Source: Haloferax mediterranei ATCC 33500
GTDB taxonomy: Archaea > Halobacteriota > Halobacteria > Halobacteriales > Haloferacaceae
Direction of reading: 5' to 3'
DNA length: 64,000 nucleotides
NCBI RefSeq assembly: GCF_000306765.2
Contig: NC_017941.2
Location: 1,426,001 to 1,490,000 of the forward strand
Below, piece after piece: positions 9,111 to 17,946 of the stretch. The position numbers and the translations under genes were made by a program. Position 1 is the first letter of the stretch. Each line of letters starts with the position of its first letter. The notes under the pieces are model-generated. The model did no database searches and was not told where the DNA came from. It worked only from the letters and a program-made list of their open reading frames with translations.

Positions 9111-10643
9111 TTACGTTTTGCTTGGCTCAGATTCGTCAGAACTCTCGTCCACGTTGTCGGTGTCGCGGTCCGTATCGATGTAGTCTAAACCGTCGAAGTC
9201 CGCGTCATCGCAGTCTGTATCGGAGAACGTGACGCCGTCGAACTCGAAGCGAGCACCGCCCGACGAACTGTCGACAACAGAAACAGACCAACCGTGAGCC
9301 TCAGCCAGCGACCGGACGATGTCGAGTCCGAACCCCGTTCCGTCCGGTGCGGTCGTAAATCCGGGTTCGAACACCTGAGTAGCGATACTGGAGTCGATGC
9401 CGTTGCCGTCGTCTTCGACCGCAAATCCGTCTTCCGAGTCCAGAACCTCGACAGTTACCGTCGGCGACGTACCAGCGTGGTCAGCGACGTTTCGAAAGAG
9501 GTTCTCGAACAGTCGCTGGAGGCGTCCGGGGTCGGCATGGATTATTTGCTCCGAGTCGATAACGAGTGTCGCATCACCCGTGTCAGCGGTATCCCACGCC
9601 TGTCCGACGATGCCTTCGAACGAGACCGGTGAGAACTCGACAACTGTGGTCCCCCGCCGTGCCGCTTTCAAGACGTTGTTGACGATTTCACTCATCCGGT
9701 CCAGCGAGGTTGCGACCCGTTCGAGATACTCCGAGTCGTTCTGCTGTCGTGCAAGGTCGAGAAAGCCCGTCGAGATAGAAAGGGGATTTCGAAGGTCGTG
9801 CGAGAGGACGCGGGCGAACTCGTCGAGGCGTTCGTTTTGCCGAGCGAGTTGTTCTTCGTGTCGACGGAGTACCGTGATGTCGCGACCGACTCCGCAGAAA
9901 CCGACGACTGTACCGTCCGGAGCGACGAGTCGGTGTCCGGTAAGTTGGAACAGTATCGTTCCCTTCGTCGTCGGTAGTCGGGCTTCAAAGACTGTCTCCC
10001 CGTTCTCCAGCACTTGGTTGACTGCCCGCTTGACAACTTCTCGGTCGCCCTCTTCGAAGAACGACTCGGCGGGCGTTCCGAAGAGTTCCTCGTCGGATTT
10101 CTCGGTGAGTTCGCTAAAGCGACTGTTCCACGAGACGAGCCTTCCGGACTGGTCGTAGACGTAGAACACGTCGTCGAGCGCGTCGAGTGCATCTTCGACG
10201 ACCCACTCTCTATTGTCTACCTCCCCGCTTTCGGTGACCGAAACTCGGGTCGATTGGTCGACTCGGTATTGGCGTGCAAGGCGTCCGACGCGCGGAGCGA
10301 GTTCGGTCTCCGGGTCGAGGTCGTCGTTCTTGAGGTAGCCCGAGATACCCAAGTCGACGAGTTCAGTCACCGACTGTGACGTGGGTTCGTCCGCCAGAAA
10401 AACGACCGGGAGGTCCGACTCCGACGCTCGAATCTCTCGGAGGAGTGACGAGCCATCGCCGTCCGGAAGCGTCTCAGTCAGGACGAGACAGTCGAACGGA
10501 CTGTCCGCATCGAGTGCCGAGCACGCAGCGTCGAATGTCTCGGCGGTTTCGACCGTCACCCGCGTTACGGCATGCTCTACAGCACGGGCGATTTCTCGGC
10601 CGCCGCCGACCGAGAGGATACGAAGTGACGAGTCGAAGGACAT
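9111..10643 (-). CDS. Histidine kinase with receiver-like and PAS domains
   Basis: The 510-residue soluble protein has an N-terminal receiver-like domain (about 7-125), a PAS domain (about 150-260), a HisKA region with SHDLRNPLS (His282) and a HATPase domain (about 360-475) with N box NLFRN, VEDDGNGI and GTGFGL. A strongly acidic Asp/Ser-rich tail covers the last 35 residues. The receiver-like domain lacks the phospho-acceptor Asp: the position five residues after the conserved DCLVL start is Thr56, and the N-terminal acidic pair is missing (SVGGGRE). It is therefore probably an unphosphorylated sensory or docking domain. No response regulator is adjacent and there are no membrane segments. 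The ligand is unknown. Confidence 0.9.
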   Translation of the reverse strand: MSFDSSLRILSVGGGREIARAVEHAVTRVTVETAETFDAACSALDADSPFDCLVLTETLPDGDGSSLLREIRASESDLPVVFLADEPTSQSVTELVDLGISGYLKNDDLDPETELAPRVGRLARQYRVDQSTRVSVTESGEVDNREWVVEDALDALDDVFYVYDQSGRLVSWNSRFSELTEKSDEELFGTPAESFFEEGDREVVKRAVNQVLENGETVFEARLPTTKGTILFQLTGHRLVAPDGTVVGFCGVGRDITVLRRHEEQLARQNERLDEFARVLSHDLRNPLSISTGFLDLARQQNDSEYLERVATSLDRMSEIVNNVLKAARRGTTVVEFSPVSFEGIVGQAWDTADTGDATLVIDSEQIIHADPGRLQRLFENLFRNVADHAGTSPTVTVEVLDSEDGFAVEDDGNGIDSSIATQVFEPGFTTAPDGTGFGLDIVRSLAEAHGWSVSVVDSSSGGARFEFDGVTFSDTDCDDADFDGLDYIDTDRDTDNVDESSDESEPSKT

Positions 10644-10821
10644 ACAGAATCAAGCACGAATTGTGCAAGTTAGTGAATGTCTCCCAGAGTGATAATGCTT
10701 CTGTGGTTGTTTACTCGGGTCCGTAATCAAGTCAAATTCGAGTCGTTGGTCGGACTCCCAGAACCAATCGTGTTGAAATCATGTCGTAATCAATTAGTGT
10801 CGTGCCGTCGTAAATCAGAAT

Positions 10822-10926
10822 ATGTCCAAGAAGGCGAAACTCGTCTTGGTACTGGCACTCGTCGCACTCCTATACACTGTCTTCTCCGGCAATGGAGAGA
10901 CCGTCGAAGTCGAGATCGAAGAGTAA
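10822..10926 (+). CDS. 34-residue small membrane protein
   Basis: A short frame from ATG 10822 to TAA encodes a basic start (SKK), one hydrophobic helix of about 17 residues (KLVLVLALVALLYTVF) and an acidic tail ending EVEIEE. The positive-inside, single-helix, acidic-outside layout is that of a small membrane protein. It stands in a roughly 500-bp stretch (10644-11145) with no other credible gene. Function is unknown; the evidence is composition only. Confidence 0.55.
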   Translation: MSKKAKLVLVLALVALLYTVFSGNGETVEVEIEE

Positions 10927-11145
10927 CTTCCCCCATTCGTTTATCGCTCGGTCACCCTCGACCGAGTTCCACAACTGCAGCTCTAAGAGTGAATACACCG
11001 CCACACGAAAGAAGATACACCGCCACGAATGTTGTGAGTTATATGGCCGACTATCCACCGATTTCAATTCTCGGTTCGCGTCTTATCCATCCTTCCGAAG
11101 CCTGAGAACGAACGACTTACCCGACGGCCACGCGAAAGCGGAACC
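10927..11145. other. Intergenic stretch with a short direct repeat
   Basis: Between the 34-residue gene and the next gene there is a 12-bp direct repeat ATACACCGCCAC, copies starting at 10993 and 11015, and a TATA-like GTTATATG near 11037. A 20-codon frame at 11043-11105 has no support. The stretch upstream (10644-10821) shows nothing beyond A/T-rich promoter-like sequence for the flanking divergent genes. Confidence 0.4.
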
Positions 11146-12021
11146 ATGTACGGGGTCGTCACGCGCAACGCAGACGAAGTCGACTGGCCCGAGTTCGACC
11201 GCGGGTTCTACGAGGTCAAGGACGTGACCGGACGGGCGGCCGCGCCGCTTCCGAACGCCGTAAACATGATTTCGTGTTTCGGCGACAACGCCGCCGCAAA
11301 CGAGAGTCCAGACCTCGTCCCCGTCGACGGCGAAGGGAATCTGGCGACGCGGGACCGAACCTACTTCGACTGGGCGTACATCTGCCCGACCAACGAGAAG
11401 TACCGCGCGGGCCTGTTCGAAATCATCGACGACGCCGCCGCAGAAAACCGGGACGTGCGACTCGACGACGTTGGCTTCCCCCGCGACGAGTACTGCCAAT
11501 GTGACCGGTGTACGAGTCAGTTCGAGACGTGGGCCGACGAACACGACCGCGACGCCGACGACGAAGACGCGTGGTTCGAGTGGCGCGCCGAGGTCATCAC
11601 CGACTTCGTCGCCGAGGCCGCCGAGCGAATCCCCGGTCGCGTCTATCTCACCCTCTACCCCGACCCCTATCCCGGCCACCTCTACCGCCGGGCGGGCCTC
11701 GACATCGAGGCGCTTTCAGAGTTCGTCGACGAGTTCGTCGTCCCGCTCTACGATACGTACTACGGGACGACGTACTGGTTAGAGACTATCGCCAAGGGAT
11801 TCATCTCGCTTCTCGACCCCTACGACGTGGCGTTCTCGCTCGAACTGTACGCCGTCAACGTCGATGTCGACGACCTCATTCACGCGGTCGAAGTCGCAGA
11901 CGAGTACGCGGACGACGTACTCTTCGGCTACGACGCGAGCAACGCGGCGGCGACGCTCCGCCGGATGACCGCGGACAAAAAGCGCGGACAGACCTTCCAT
12001 CCGGACGACGCGACCCGCTGA
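11146..12021 (+). CDS. Conserved hypothetical protein, possibly a TIM-barrel glycosidase-like fold
   Basis: The 291-residue soluble, acidic protein is not one I can name. It contains a CQCDRCTSQF motif near residue 118-127 directly after a strand-like LDDVGFPRDEY, then RVYLTLYPDPYPGHLYRRAG and FVVPLYDTYYGTTYW. Alternating strands and helices with conserved aromatic and acidic residues suggest a TIM barrel. A C-x-C-x2-C motif after a barrel strand occurs in some uncharacterised glycoside-hydrolase-like proteins. That is fold guessing, not a function. No signal peptide or membrane helix is seen. Confidence 0.75.
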   Translation: MYGVVTRNADEVDWPEFDRGFYEVKDVTGRAAAPLPNAVNMISCFGDNAAANESPDLVPVDGEGNLATRDRTYFDWAYICPTNEKYRAGLFEIIDDAAAENRDVRLDDVGFPRDEYCQCDRCTSQFETWADEHDRDADDEDAWFEWRAEVITDFVAEAAERIPGRVYLTLYPDPYPGHLYRRAGLDIEALSEFVDEFVVPLYDTYYGTTYWLETIAKGFISLLDPYDVAFSLELYAVNVDVDDLIHAVEVADEYADDVLFGYDASNAAATLRRMTADKKRGQTFHPDDATR

Positions 12022-12061
12022 GTTCGATACACAGGGGTACGCAGAGCCGAAGGGGCGTGAT

Positions 12062-12172
12062 TCAAATCGCGCCAGAGAGGAAGCCGATAACGACGATACC
12101 GAGGAGGAAGATGAGCGTTGCGACCGCGAACAGGACGAACATGAGTCGCTGTCCACCCGACGATTGTGCCAT
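12062..12172 (-). CDS. 36-residue single-helix membrane protein
   Basis: A frame from ATG 12172 to TGA 12062 encodes MAQSSGGQRL followed by a hydrophobic helix of about 23 residues containing LIFLLGIVVIGFLSG. It begins with a short polar head and ends right after the helix. The frame fits exactly between the end of the 291-residue gene (convergent) and the SDR gene. Small proteins of this kind are frequent in haloarchaea; the function is unknown. Support is the membrane-like composition and clean fit between neighbours. Confidence 0.55.
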   Translation of the reverse strand: MAQSSGGQRLMFVLFAVATLIFLLGIVVIGFLSGAI

Positions 12173-12308
12173 GTTAGTTTATTGAGGACTGTGGGTACTT
12201 ATTGCACTCGGCGCTTTTTCGGACACGGAACAGTCGCCGGTTGTCGGTGTGAAAAATCCGGGACGCGTCCGAGATGAAAACTCAGGGTCCAGTTCGCAAG
12301 GTGTCCGG

Positions 12309-13067
12309 TTACGGGACGACAAACCCGCCGTCGACGACCATCGGGTGTCCGGTGACGAACGACGCGTCGTCGGAACAGAGGTAGACGACGGCACTTGCGA
12401 CCTCTTCGGGTTCTCCGAAGCGACCGACCGGTTCGCTCGCGAGGAGGCCCTCTCTCACTTTCTCGTTGTCGGCGGCAGCGCGGTCTATCATCGGCGTCTC
12501 GATGGCCCCCGGACAGACGGCATTGACGCGGACATCCTCGGTTGCGACTTCGAGGGCGGCCGAGCGGGTCAGGCCGATAACGCCGTGTTTGGTCGCGTAG
12601 TAGTGCGCGAGGTTCGGCGTACCGGTCAACCCAGCAACCGAAGACGTGTTGACGATTGCGCCGCCACCGTTCTCGACGAGATGCGGAATCTCGTACTTCA
12701 TACCGAGGAAGACGCCGGTGAGGTTGATGTCGACGACCTGCTGGAAATCTTCCAGAGGCATGTCCGGGATGGAGTTGGGCGTTCCCTCGATACCCGCGTT
12801 GTTGTGCGCGAAGTCGAGTCCGCCGAACTCACGTACCGTCTCGTCGACGAGGTCAGAGACGTCCGCTTCTTTCGAAACGTCGGCCTCGAAGAACACGGCT
12901 TCGCCGCCGTTTTGCTCTATCTCGTTGACTACCTCCTGTCCCGCGTCAACCTGTACGTCCGAGAGTACAACCTTCGCACCCTCTTCCGCAAAGCGCAGCG
13001 CAGTCGACCGTCCGATACCAGATGCAGCGCCCGTAACGAGGGCGACTTTTCCTTCGATTCCCTTCAT
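12309..13067 (-). CDS. Short-chain dehydrogenase/reductase (SDR family)
   Basis: The 252-residue classical SDR has the cofactor motif TGAASGIGR (residues 12-20), NNAG near 89-92, a catalytic Ser in NTSSVAG (about 142), the active-site Tyr156-x3-Lys160 pair in YYATK and the family PGAIETPM loop. The Asp at the end of the second strand (LSDVQ) favours NAD(H). It would oxidise or reduce a sugar, alcohol or keto group; the substrate is not readable. ATG 13067 is chosen because the Rossmann fold begins there; an in-frame extension to 13196 is not family-like. A ThuA-like gene lies immediately upstream on the same strand. Confidence 0.9.
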   Translation of the reverse strand: MKGIEGKVALVTGAASGIGRSTALRFAEEGAKVVLSDVQVDAGQEVVNEIEQNGGEAVFFEADVSKEADVSDLVDETVREFGGLDFAHNNAGIEGTPNSIPDMPLEDFQQVVDINLTGVFLGMKYEIPHLVENGGGAIVNTSSVAGLTGTPNLAHYYATKHGVIGLTRSAALEVATEDVRVNAVCPGAIETPMIDRAAADNEKVREGLLASEPVGRFGEPEEVASAVVYLCSDDASFVTGHPMVVDGGFVVP

Positions 13068-13176
13068 GATATTAACGCGACCTGGCAATCGTACTTCGAG
13101 TCGCCGAGGCCGCAGTGAACTAGTTGAACGTTTGCCACTATAACCTTTGTTCAATTGATAGTTCTGTACCAGAAAA

Positions 13177-13923
13177 TCAGTCGGTGCAGCGACCAACTCC
13201 GTCGAGGTCTTCGATCGGGTCTGCGTTCCCGAAGTACGGGTCCGGGCCGTCGCCGGGTGCTGCCCAGTCGACAGCGTTCGCGAGAATGGTTCGAATTTCG
13301 GGTTGGTCGTAGATTGGGTACGTCTCGTGTCCCGGTCGGAAGTAGAAGATGCGACCCTCCCCGCGAGTGTAGCAACACCCGCTCCGGAACACTTCCCCGC
13401 CTTCGAACCACGAGAGGAAGACGAGTTCGTCCGGTGCGGGAATATCGAAGCGCTCGCCGTACATCTCGGCTTGCGGCACCTCGAAGGACTCGGGAAGTCC
13501 GTCGGCGATGGGGTGGCCGGGTTCGACGGTCCAGATGCGTTCTTTTTCGCCCGCTTCGCGCCACTTGAGCGAACACGTCGTCCCCATCAGGCGCTTGAAG
13601 GGCTTCGAGTAGTGGCCCGAGTGGAGGACGAGCAGACCCATCCCGTCGTGGACGCGCTCGACCACGCGGTCGACAATGTCGTCACCGACTTCCTCGTGGG
13701 CTTTGTGGCCCCACCACGCGAGCACGTCCGTCTCTTCGAGGACCGATTCGGAGAGTCCGTGCTCGGGTTCGTCGAGTGTCGCGGTGTTCACGTCGTAGCC
13801 CGCATCGCGGAGACCGTCGGCGATGGTCTCGTGGATTCCGTCGGGGTAGATTGCGGCGACGTCGTCGTTTTCCTTCTCGTGTCGGAATTCGTTCCAGACG
13901 GTGACGGTGAGGTCCTCGCTCAT
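13177..13923 (-). CDS. ThuA-like (trehalose-utilization) family protein
   Basis: This 248-residue protein matches the ThuA family, a class I glutamine-amidotransferase-like fold linked to sugar metabolism in bacteria. Recognisable parts are the N-terminal [41 protein letters not shown] and the C-terminal [23 protein letters not shown] 13923 starts the conserved strand; an upstream ATG at 13950 would add nine residues. It precedes an SDR gene on the same strand, so both may handle a sugar or polyol. A specific reaction cannot be given. Confidence 0.85.
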   Translation of the reverse strand: MSEDLTVTVWNEFRHEKENDDVAAIYPDGIHETIADGLRDAGYDVNTATLDEPEHGLSESVLEETDVLAWWGHKAHEEVGDDIVDRVVERVHDGMGLLVLHSGHYSKPFKRLMGTTCSLKWREAGEKERIWTVEPGHPIADGLPESFEVPQAEMYGERFDIPAPDELVFLSWFEGGEVFRSGCCYTRGEGRIFYFRPGHETYPIYDQPEIRTILANAVDWAAPGDGPDPYFGNADPIEDLDGVGRCTD

Positions 13924-14050
13924 GTCGGCTTCAACACGGGAGTCGGTCAAGTAGCCACCGTTCAGAGAACCGTACTCACACAGGGTCGGTAACGAGACAG
14001 ATTGTTACGCCGGTCGAACGATTCAGGGCGAGTCAAAATAGACTTCCTCC

Positions 14051-14854
14051 TTACCGACCTTCGAACTCCGGTTCTCGACGCGCCATGAACGACTCCACGC
14101 CCTCGGCGTGGTCCTCGGTCTCGAAAATAACGGCTTGTGCCGCCGCTTCGTGTTCGATGGCCGCGTCGATGGAGTCGTCGGGTCGGCGAAGCAGTCGCTT
14201 GGAGGCGGTGAGCGCCTTCGTCGGCCCGCTGGTGATGCGTTCCGTCAATTCGTCGAGTTCGGCTTCGAACTCGTCCACGGCGGCGACGCGGTTCACGACG
14301 CCGAGTTCCAACGCCCGCTCCGGGTCGAGCAGTTCACCCGTGTAGACGAGTTCCATCGCCACGTTTTGCCCGACGAGTCGGGGCAGCAGATACGAGAGAC
14401 CTGAATCGACCGCGAGACCGACGCGGCGGAAGCCGAATCCGATGTGGGCGTCTTCGCGAAGCAGTTGGAGGTCACAGGCGATTGCGAGCGAGGCACCCGC
14501 GCCGACGGCCGCGCCGTCAATCGCGGCGATAGTCGGGAGGTCGCACTCGTAGATTCGACGGACGCAGTCGGCGGTGTCGTGGACGATATGGTCCACAGCG
14601 TCGGGGAGCGCCATCGCGTCGGCCTGAAGTTCCATCATCGCGTTCACGTCGCCACCGGCGCAGAATGCACCTTCACTCCCGCGGAGCACAACGCATCTGG
14701 CGTCGTCCGGGAGCGACGCGAGCGCCTCGCGCACCCCGGCCGTCACGTCAACAGTAAGCGCGTTTCGAGTTTCTGGGGCGTCGAGCGTCACTGTCGCGAC
14801 GCCTGCGTCAATATCGAGTCGGACTGTGTCAGCATCGAGTTCGACCTCAGTCAT
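14051..14854 (-). CDS. Enoyl-CoA hydratase/isomerase family protein
   Basis: The 267-residue crotonase-fold protein has the oxyanion-hole region GAFCAGGDVNAM, the second loop AIDGAAVGAGASLAIACDLQL and the C-terminal helices expected for the family. Members hydrate or isomerise acyl-CoA esters or act on related substrates. It lies just downstream of menC but 100 bp apart, and the genuine MenB is elsewhere (19250-20167), so a menaquinone role is not implied. Substrate is unknown; fatty-acid beta-oxidation is the default guess. Confidence 0.88.
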   Translation of the reverse strand: MTEVELDADTVRLDIDAGVATVTLDAPETRNALTVDVTAGVREALASLPDDARCVVLRGSEGAFCAGGDVNAMMELQADAMALPDAVDHIVHDTADCVRRIYECDLPTIAAIDGAAVGAGASLAIACDLQLLREDAHIGFGFRRVGLAVDSGLSYLLPRLVGQNVAMELVYTGELLDPERALELGVVNRVAAVDEFEAELDELTERITSGPTKALTASKRLLRRPDDSIDAAIEHEAAAQAVIFETEDHAEGVESFMARREPEFEGR

Positions 14855-14954
14855 CTTCGACGCAGACGTGCAGAATCGTGAAAAACGTTTGGTCCGTGGA
14901 GAGTTGAACGGAGCGGGCGGGAGGTCTCAGTTGAACAGTTTGTGGCGGCCAGTC

Positions 14955-15983
14955 TCAGTCGAAGACGTCGGTCACGTCAATGCCGAGTCCCGGCGCATCC
15001 GGGACACGCATCGTTCCGTCCCGAACGGGCGCAGGGTCGTCTGCGAGGTCGCCATCGAGGAACGAGGCGGTCGCCAGGCCGTGTGCGCGGTTGTCGGGCA
15101 ACGATGCGGCGACGTGCAGTGCTCCAAGTCGGGCGACAACGGCGTCGATAGTCGTGGTGACGACGACGCCAACACCCGCGTCTCGGGCGCGTGCGGCCAC
15201 GTCGCGGACTCGGTCGGGGCCGCCGAGCGCCATTGGCTTGCAGACGAGCACGTCCGCCGCGTTCGAAGCAATCGCTCGCTTGGGAGAAACGGTGGCAAGC
15301 GATTCGTCGAGCGCGATGGGCGTGTCGTGGAGTCGACGGAGGACCGCGTGGCCGTCGAGTTCCGTCGCGGGAAGCGGCTGTTCGAGGTATTCGAGGTCGA
15401 CATCGGCGACCGCATCGAGGAATCGGTCGGCGGTCCAGCGGTCCCACGAGGCGTTCGCGTCGGCCCGAATCGACACGCCGGAACCGACCGCGTCGCGAAC
15501 GGCTCGAAGACGGTCGGCATCTTCCGAAGGGTCCCGCGCACCGACCTTCACTTTCAGGCACTCGTAGCCCTGCGAGACGGCTGTTTTCGCGGCTTCGACG
15601 GTCGATTCGAGACCCGCGTCACCGAGTGTCGAATTCACCGGAAACGAGGTGTGCGAATCGGTGTCTAGTGTCGTCGCAAGCGGCTGGTTCGCGGCGCGGG
15701 CGCGGGCATCTGCGAGGGCGAGCGAGACGGCGTGTCTGGCTGCTGGTGCGTCGGCGAGGGAACCGTCTGCGAGTGCACGCTTCGGGTCCGAAACTGAGTT
15801 GAGTGCGTCCCCACACTCGGCGAGTGATTCGGTCCAGCCCGGAAGAGGGGTCGCTTCGCCGATGCCCGTCGTTCCCGCGGCGTCGACCGCGACGAGGAAC
15901 CCTTCGCGGCGCTCGATATCGCCCTTGGCGGTGGAAAGCGGCTGTCGGAGGTCGACCGAGAACTCGCGAATTTGAAGCTCCAT
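14955..15983 (-). CDS. menC: o-Succinylbenzoate synthase
   Basis: The 342-residue enolase-superfamily protein shows the muconate-cycloisomerase layout: an N-terminal capping domain (GIGEATPLPGW), the KVKVGA lysine motif, acidic metal ligands around IRADANASW, LEYLEQPL and IALDES, and a C-terminal lysine. Dehydration of SHCHC to o-succinylbenzoate is the menaquinone step of this family. Its start codon overlaps the menA stop by one base (TAATG), which links it to menaquinone synthesis and argues against a dipeptide epimerase. ATG 15983 is preferred over an in-frame extension to 16148 that would lie inside menA. Confidence 0.88.
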   Translation of the reverse strand: MELQIREFSVDLRQPLSTAKGDIERREGFLVAVDAAGTTGIGEATPLPGWTESLAECGDALNSVSDPKRALADGSLADAPAARHAVSLALADARARAANQPLATTLDTDSHTSFPVNSTLGDAGLESTVEAAKTAVSQGYECLKVKVGARDPSEDADRLRAVRDAVGSGVSIRADANASWDRWTADRFLDAVADVDLEYLEQPLPATELDGHAVLRRLHDTPIALDESLATVSPKRAIASNAADVLVCKPMALGGPDRVRDVAARARDAGVGVVVTTTIDAVVARLGALHVAASLPDNRAHGLATASFLDGDLADDPAPVRDGTMRVPDAPGLGIDVTDVFD

Positions 15984-16927
15984 TATGCCAGAACGAGACC
16001 GACCGAGAAGAGGACGGCGTAGAGCGCGAGGAGTTTCCCAGTATCCTCTAGCGCCGGGTTGAGCTTCTCGCCTTTCGTCTCGGTCATGACGGTCTGGGCG
16101 ATGCGGGCAGCGATAGGCATCGAGAGGGCCGGTAGGAGGACGAACCACTCGAACCCGGAGCGCGACCAGAGGTAGAACGGCACCGCGTAGGCGAGTGCGA
16201 GCATCGCGAGGTACTCGCCGCGGGCGACGCCGTAGCCGAATCGAACCGCGAGCGTCCGCTTGCCCGTGGTCGCGTCTTCCTCCTTGTCGCGGACGTTGTT
16301 CACGACGAGGATGTTCGTCGAGAGCGCCGCGATTGGGAGGCTGACAACGATAGCGACGAGAGTGACGGTTCCCTCTGGAATCCCGACCGGGAAGGGTGCG
16401 AGAAAACTCACGGCCTGCACGTAGAAGGTCCCGACGACGGCGACGAGACCGAAGAAAATGAAGACGAACAGGTCGCCGAGACCGTGATAGCCGAGCGGGT
16501 ACGGACCGCCGGTGTAGGCGATGCCGGACGCGACAGAGAGGAGCCCGATGACGAGAATCGGAACGCCGCCGACGTAGACGAGGTAGGTGCCGAGCAGGAT
16601 GGCGGCAGCGAACGTGAGGTACATAGCGCGTTTGACCTCGGACGGGGGGATGAGTCCGCCCGCGGTGACGCGCGTGAAGCCTTCGCGTGCCTCGGTGTCA
16701 GCGCCCTGAATCGCGTCGTAGTAGTCGTTAGCGAAGTTCGTCCCGATTTGGATGAGCAGCGCTCCGACGAGCGCCGCGAGCGCGGGAAGCGGGGCGAATT
16801 TGCCGGCGTGGACGGCGAGGGCCGTGCCGACGAGAACGGGTGCGGCGGCCGCGGGAAGCGTCTGCGGCCGCGACGCCATCACCCACGCCTTCGTGCGAGA
16901 GATGTCCTGCGTGCTCATTATCTGCAT
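15983..16927 (-). CDS. menA: 1,4-Dihydroxy-2-naphthoate polyprenyltransferase
   Basis: This 314-residue integral membrane protein (about eight or nine hydrophobic segments) belongs to the UbiA family. The two Asp-rich prenyl-diphosphate motifs are present: NFANDYYDAIQGAD near residue 70 and NNVRDKEEDATTGKRTLAV near residue 210. It attaches the isoprenoid tail to 1,4-dihydroxy-2-naphthoate in the membrane. It is translationally coupled to menC. An alternative ATG at 16918 would remove three residues. Confidence 0.93.
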   Translation of the reverse strand: MQIMSTQDISRTKAWVMASRPQTLPAAAAPVLVGTALAVHAGKFAPLPALAALVGALLIQIGTNFANDYYDAIQGADTEAREGFTRVTAGGLIPPSEVKRAMYLTFAAAILLGTYLVYVGGVPILVIGLLSVASGIAYTGGPYPLGYHGLGDLFVFIFFGLVAVVGTFYVQAVSFLAPFPVGIPEGTVTLVAIVVSLPIAALSTNILVVNNVRDKEEDATTGKRTLAVRFGYGVARGEYLAMLALAYAVPFYLWSRSGFEWFVLLPALSMPIAARIAQTVMTETKGEKLNPALEDTGKLLALYAVLFSVGLVLA

Positions 16928-17014
16928 ACGAGGGCCGAAGCAGTGAGTAAGTTCCTATCGAAAACCGTTCGACGCCGGGGAAAAGTGGGGGACTACGGCA
17001 GTTCGGCGTCGAAA

Positions 17015-17944
17015 TCAGTCTTCGGAACCGGAATCGGCGGCGTTTTCCGCGTCGGAATCGGCGTCAGCGTCGTCATCGCGTTCGACGCCGATATCGAGGT
17101 GTTCCGCGAGCCGTTCGTGGCCGCGCGCCGCTCGCGCTTCGACTTCCTCTTCAGAGAGGTACGTCGAAAGTCGCCGGTCAATGTCGGCCTCACGAAGGTC
17201 GTGCAGTTCCGCCTCGTCGAGTTCGCAGTCGTCCGGGACCCGACTGTCGAACCACTCGCGCCAGTCGTCCCGGTCGCCGTCGAGTTCCGCCTCGCGCCGC
17301 ATCCAGTCCCAGTGGCCCGCGATTTCCTCGGGATAGCCGTGTTCGTGACGGAAGTCGGCGATAGCTGTTCGGGCAACTCGCGCGCCGTGGCCGGCCGAGA
17401 TAATCGCCTGCGCGTTGATTCCAGTCACCGGCGCGGCGACGTACAGGCCGTCGAACGGCGTGCTCCCGTCTTCGTCGGCGTAGTCGCGGTTGAATCGCTC
17501 GCGTTCCTCACCCTCGTACTCGTAGGAGATGAACATCTCGTCGTCGCCGAGCGGTTTGAGAAACTCGCCGCCGTATCTGGCCGCCGCGATGACGCGTCCG
17601 GCGGTGACGGTTCGGCCGTCCTGCGTCGTGACGGTGAAACCCGTTTCAGCCTGTGAGACTTCCTCTACGAGGTCAGAGACGAGTTCGCACCCGGCTTCCT
17701 CGGCGTGGTCGTGCATCAACCCGTACAGTGTGTCGATATCGATTCCCGCGGGGAAGCCGAGATAGTTCTCCAGATACGCACAGCGCCGAAGCGACGAGCG
17801 ACCGCGGTCGAAGATGACGGTATCGAGACCGTAGCGTCCCGTAAACACACCCGCGGAACAGCCTGCCGGGCCGCCACCGACGATGACGACATCGTAATCG
17901 AAGTCGTTGTACTCCGTCGACTGGTGATTCTCGCTTGTGGACAT
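17015..17944 (-). CDS. FAD-dependent oxidoreductase lacking an obvious NADPH domain
   Basis: The 309-residue protein begins with an FAD-binding Rossmann motif (VVIVGGGPAGCSAGVF) and thioredoxin-reductase-like segments (CAYLENYLGFPAGI, then FDGLYVAAPVTGINAQAIISAGHG near residue 180-200). Unlike thioredoxin reductase it has no CxxC redox pair and no second GxGxxA nucleotide motif, so the NADPH domain seems missing. The last 110 residues form a charged helical region with a very acidic end. The start is 2 bp after the stop of a metal-siderophore-type binding lipoprotein, so the two are co-transcribed. A ferric-siderophore or metal-complex reductase is a reasonable guess from context only. Confidence 0.8.
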   Translation of the reverse strand: MSTSENHQSTEYNDFDYDVVIVGGGPAGCSAGVFTGRYGLDTVIFDRGRSSLRRCAYLENYLGFPAGIDIDTLYGLMHDHAEEAGCELVSDLVEEVSQAETGFTVTTQDGRTVTAGRVIAAARYGGEFLKPLGDDEMFISYEYEGEERERFNRDYADEDGSTPFDGLYVAAPVTGINAQAIISAGHGARVARTAIADFRHEHGYPEEIAGHWDWMRREAELDGDRDDWREWFDSRVPDDCELDEAELHDLREADIDRRLSTYLSEEEVEARAARGHERLAEHLDIGVERDDDADADSDAENAADSGSED

Positions 17945-17946
17945 AC

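Noticed and set aside
11043..11105. A 20-codon frame before the hypothetical TIM-barrel gene
   Set aside because: It has no hydrophobic, motif or context support and overlaps a promoter-like stretch.
14051..14854. A second menB
   Set aside because: The sequence lacks the MenB-specific C-terminal and catalytic segments that are present in the gene at 19250-20167.
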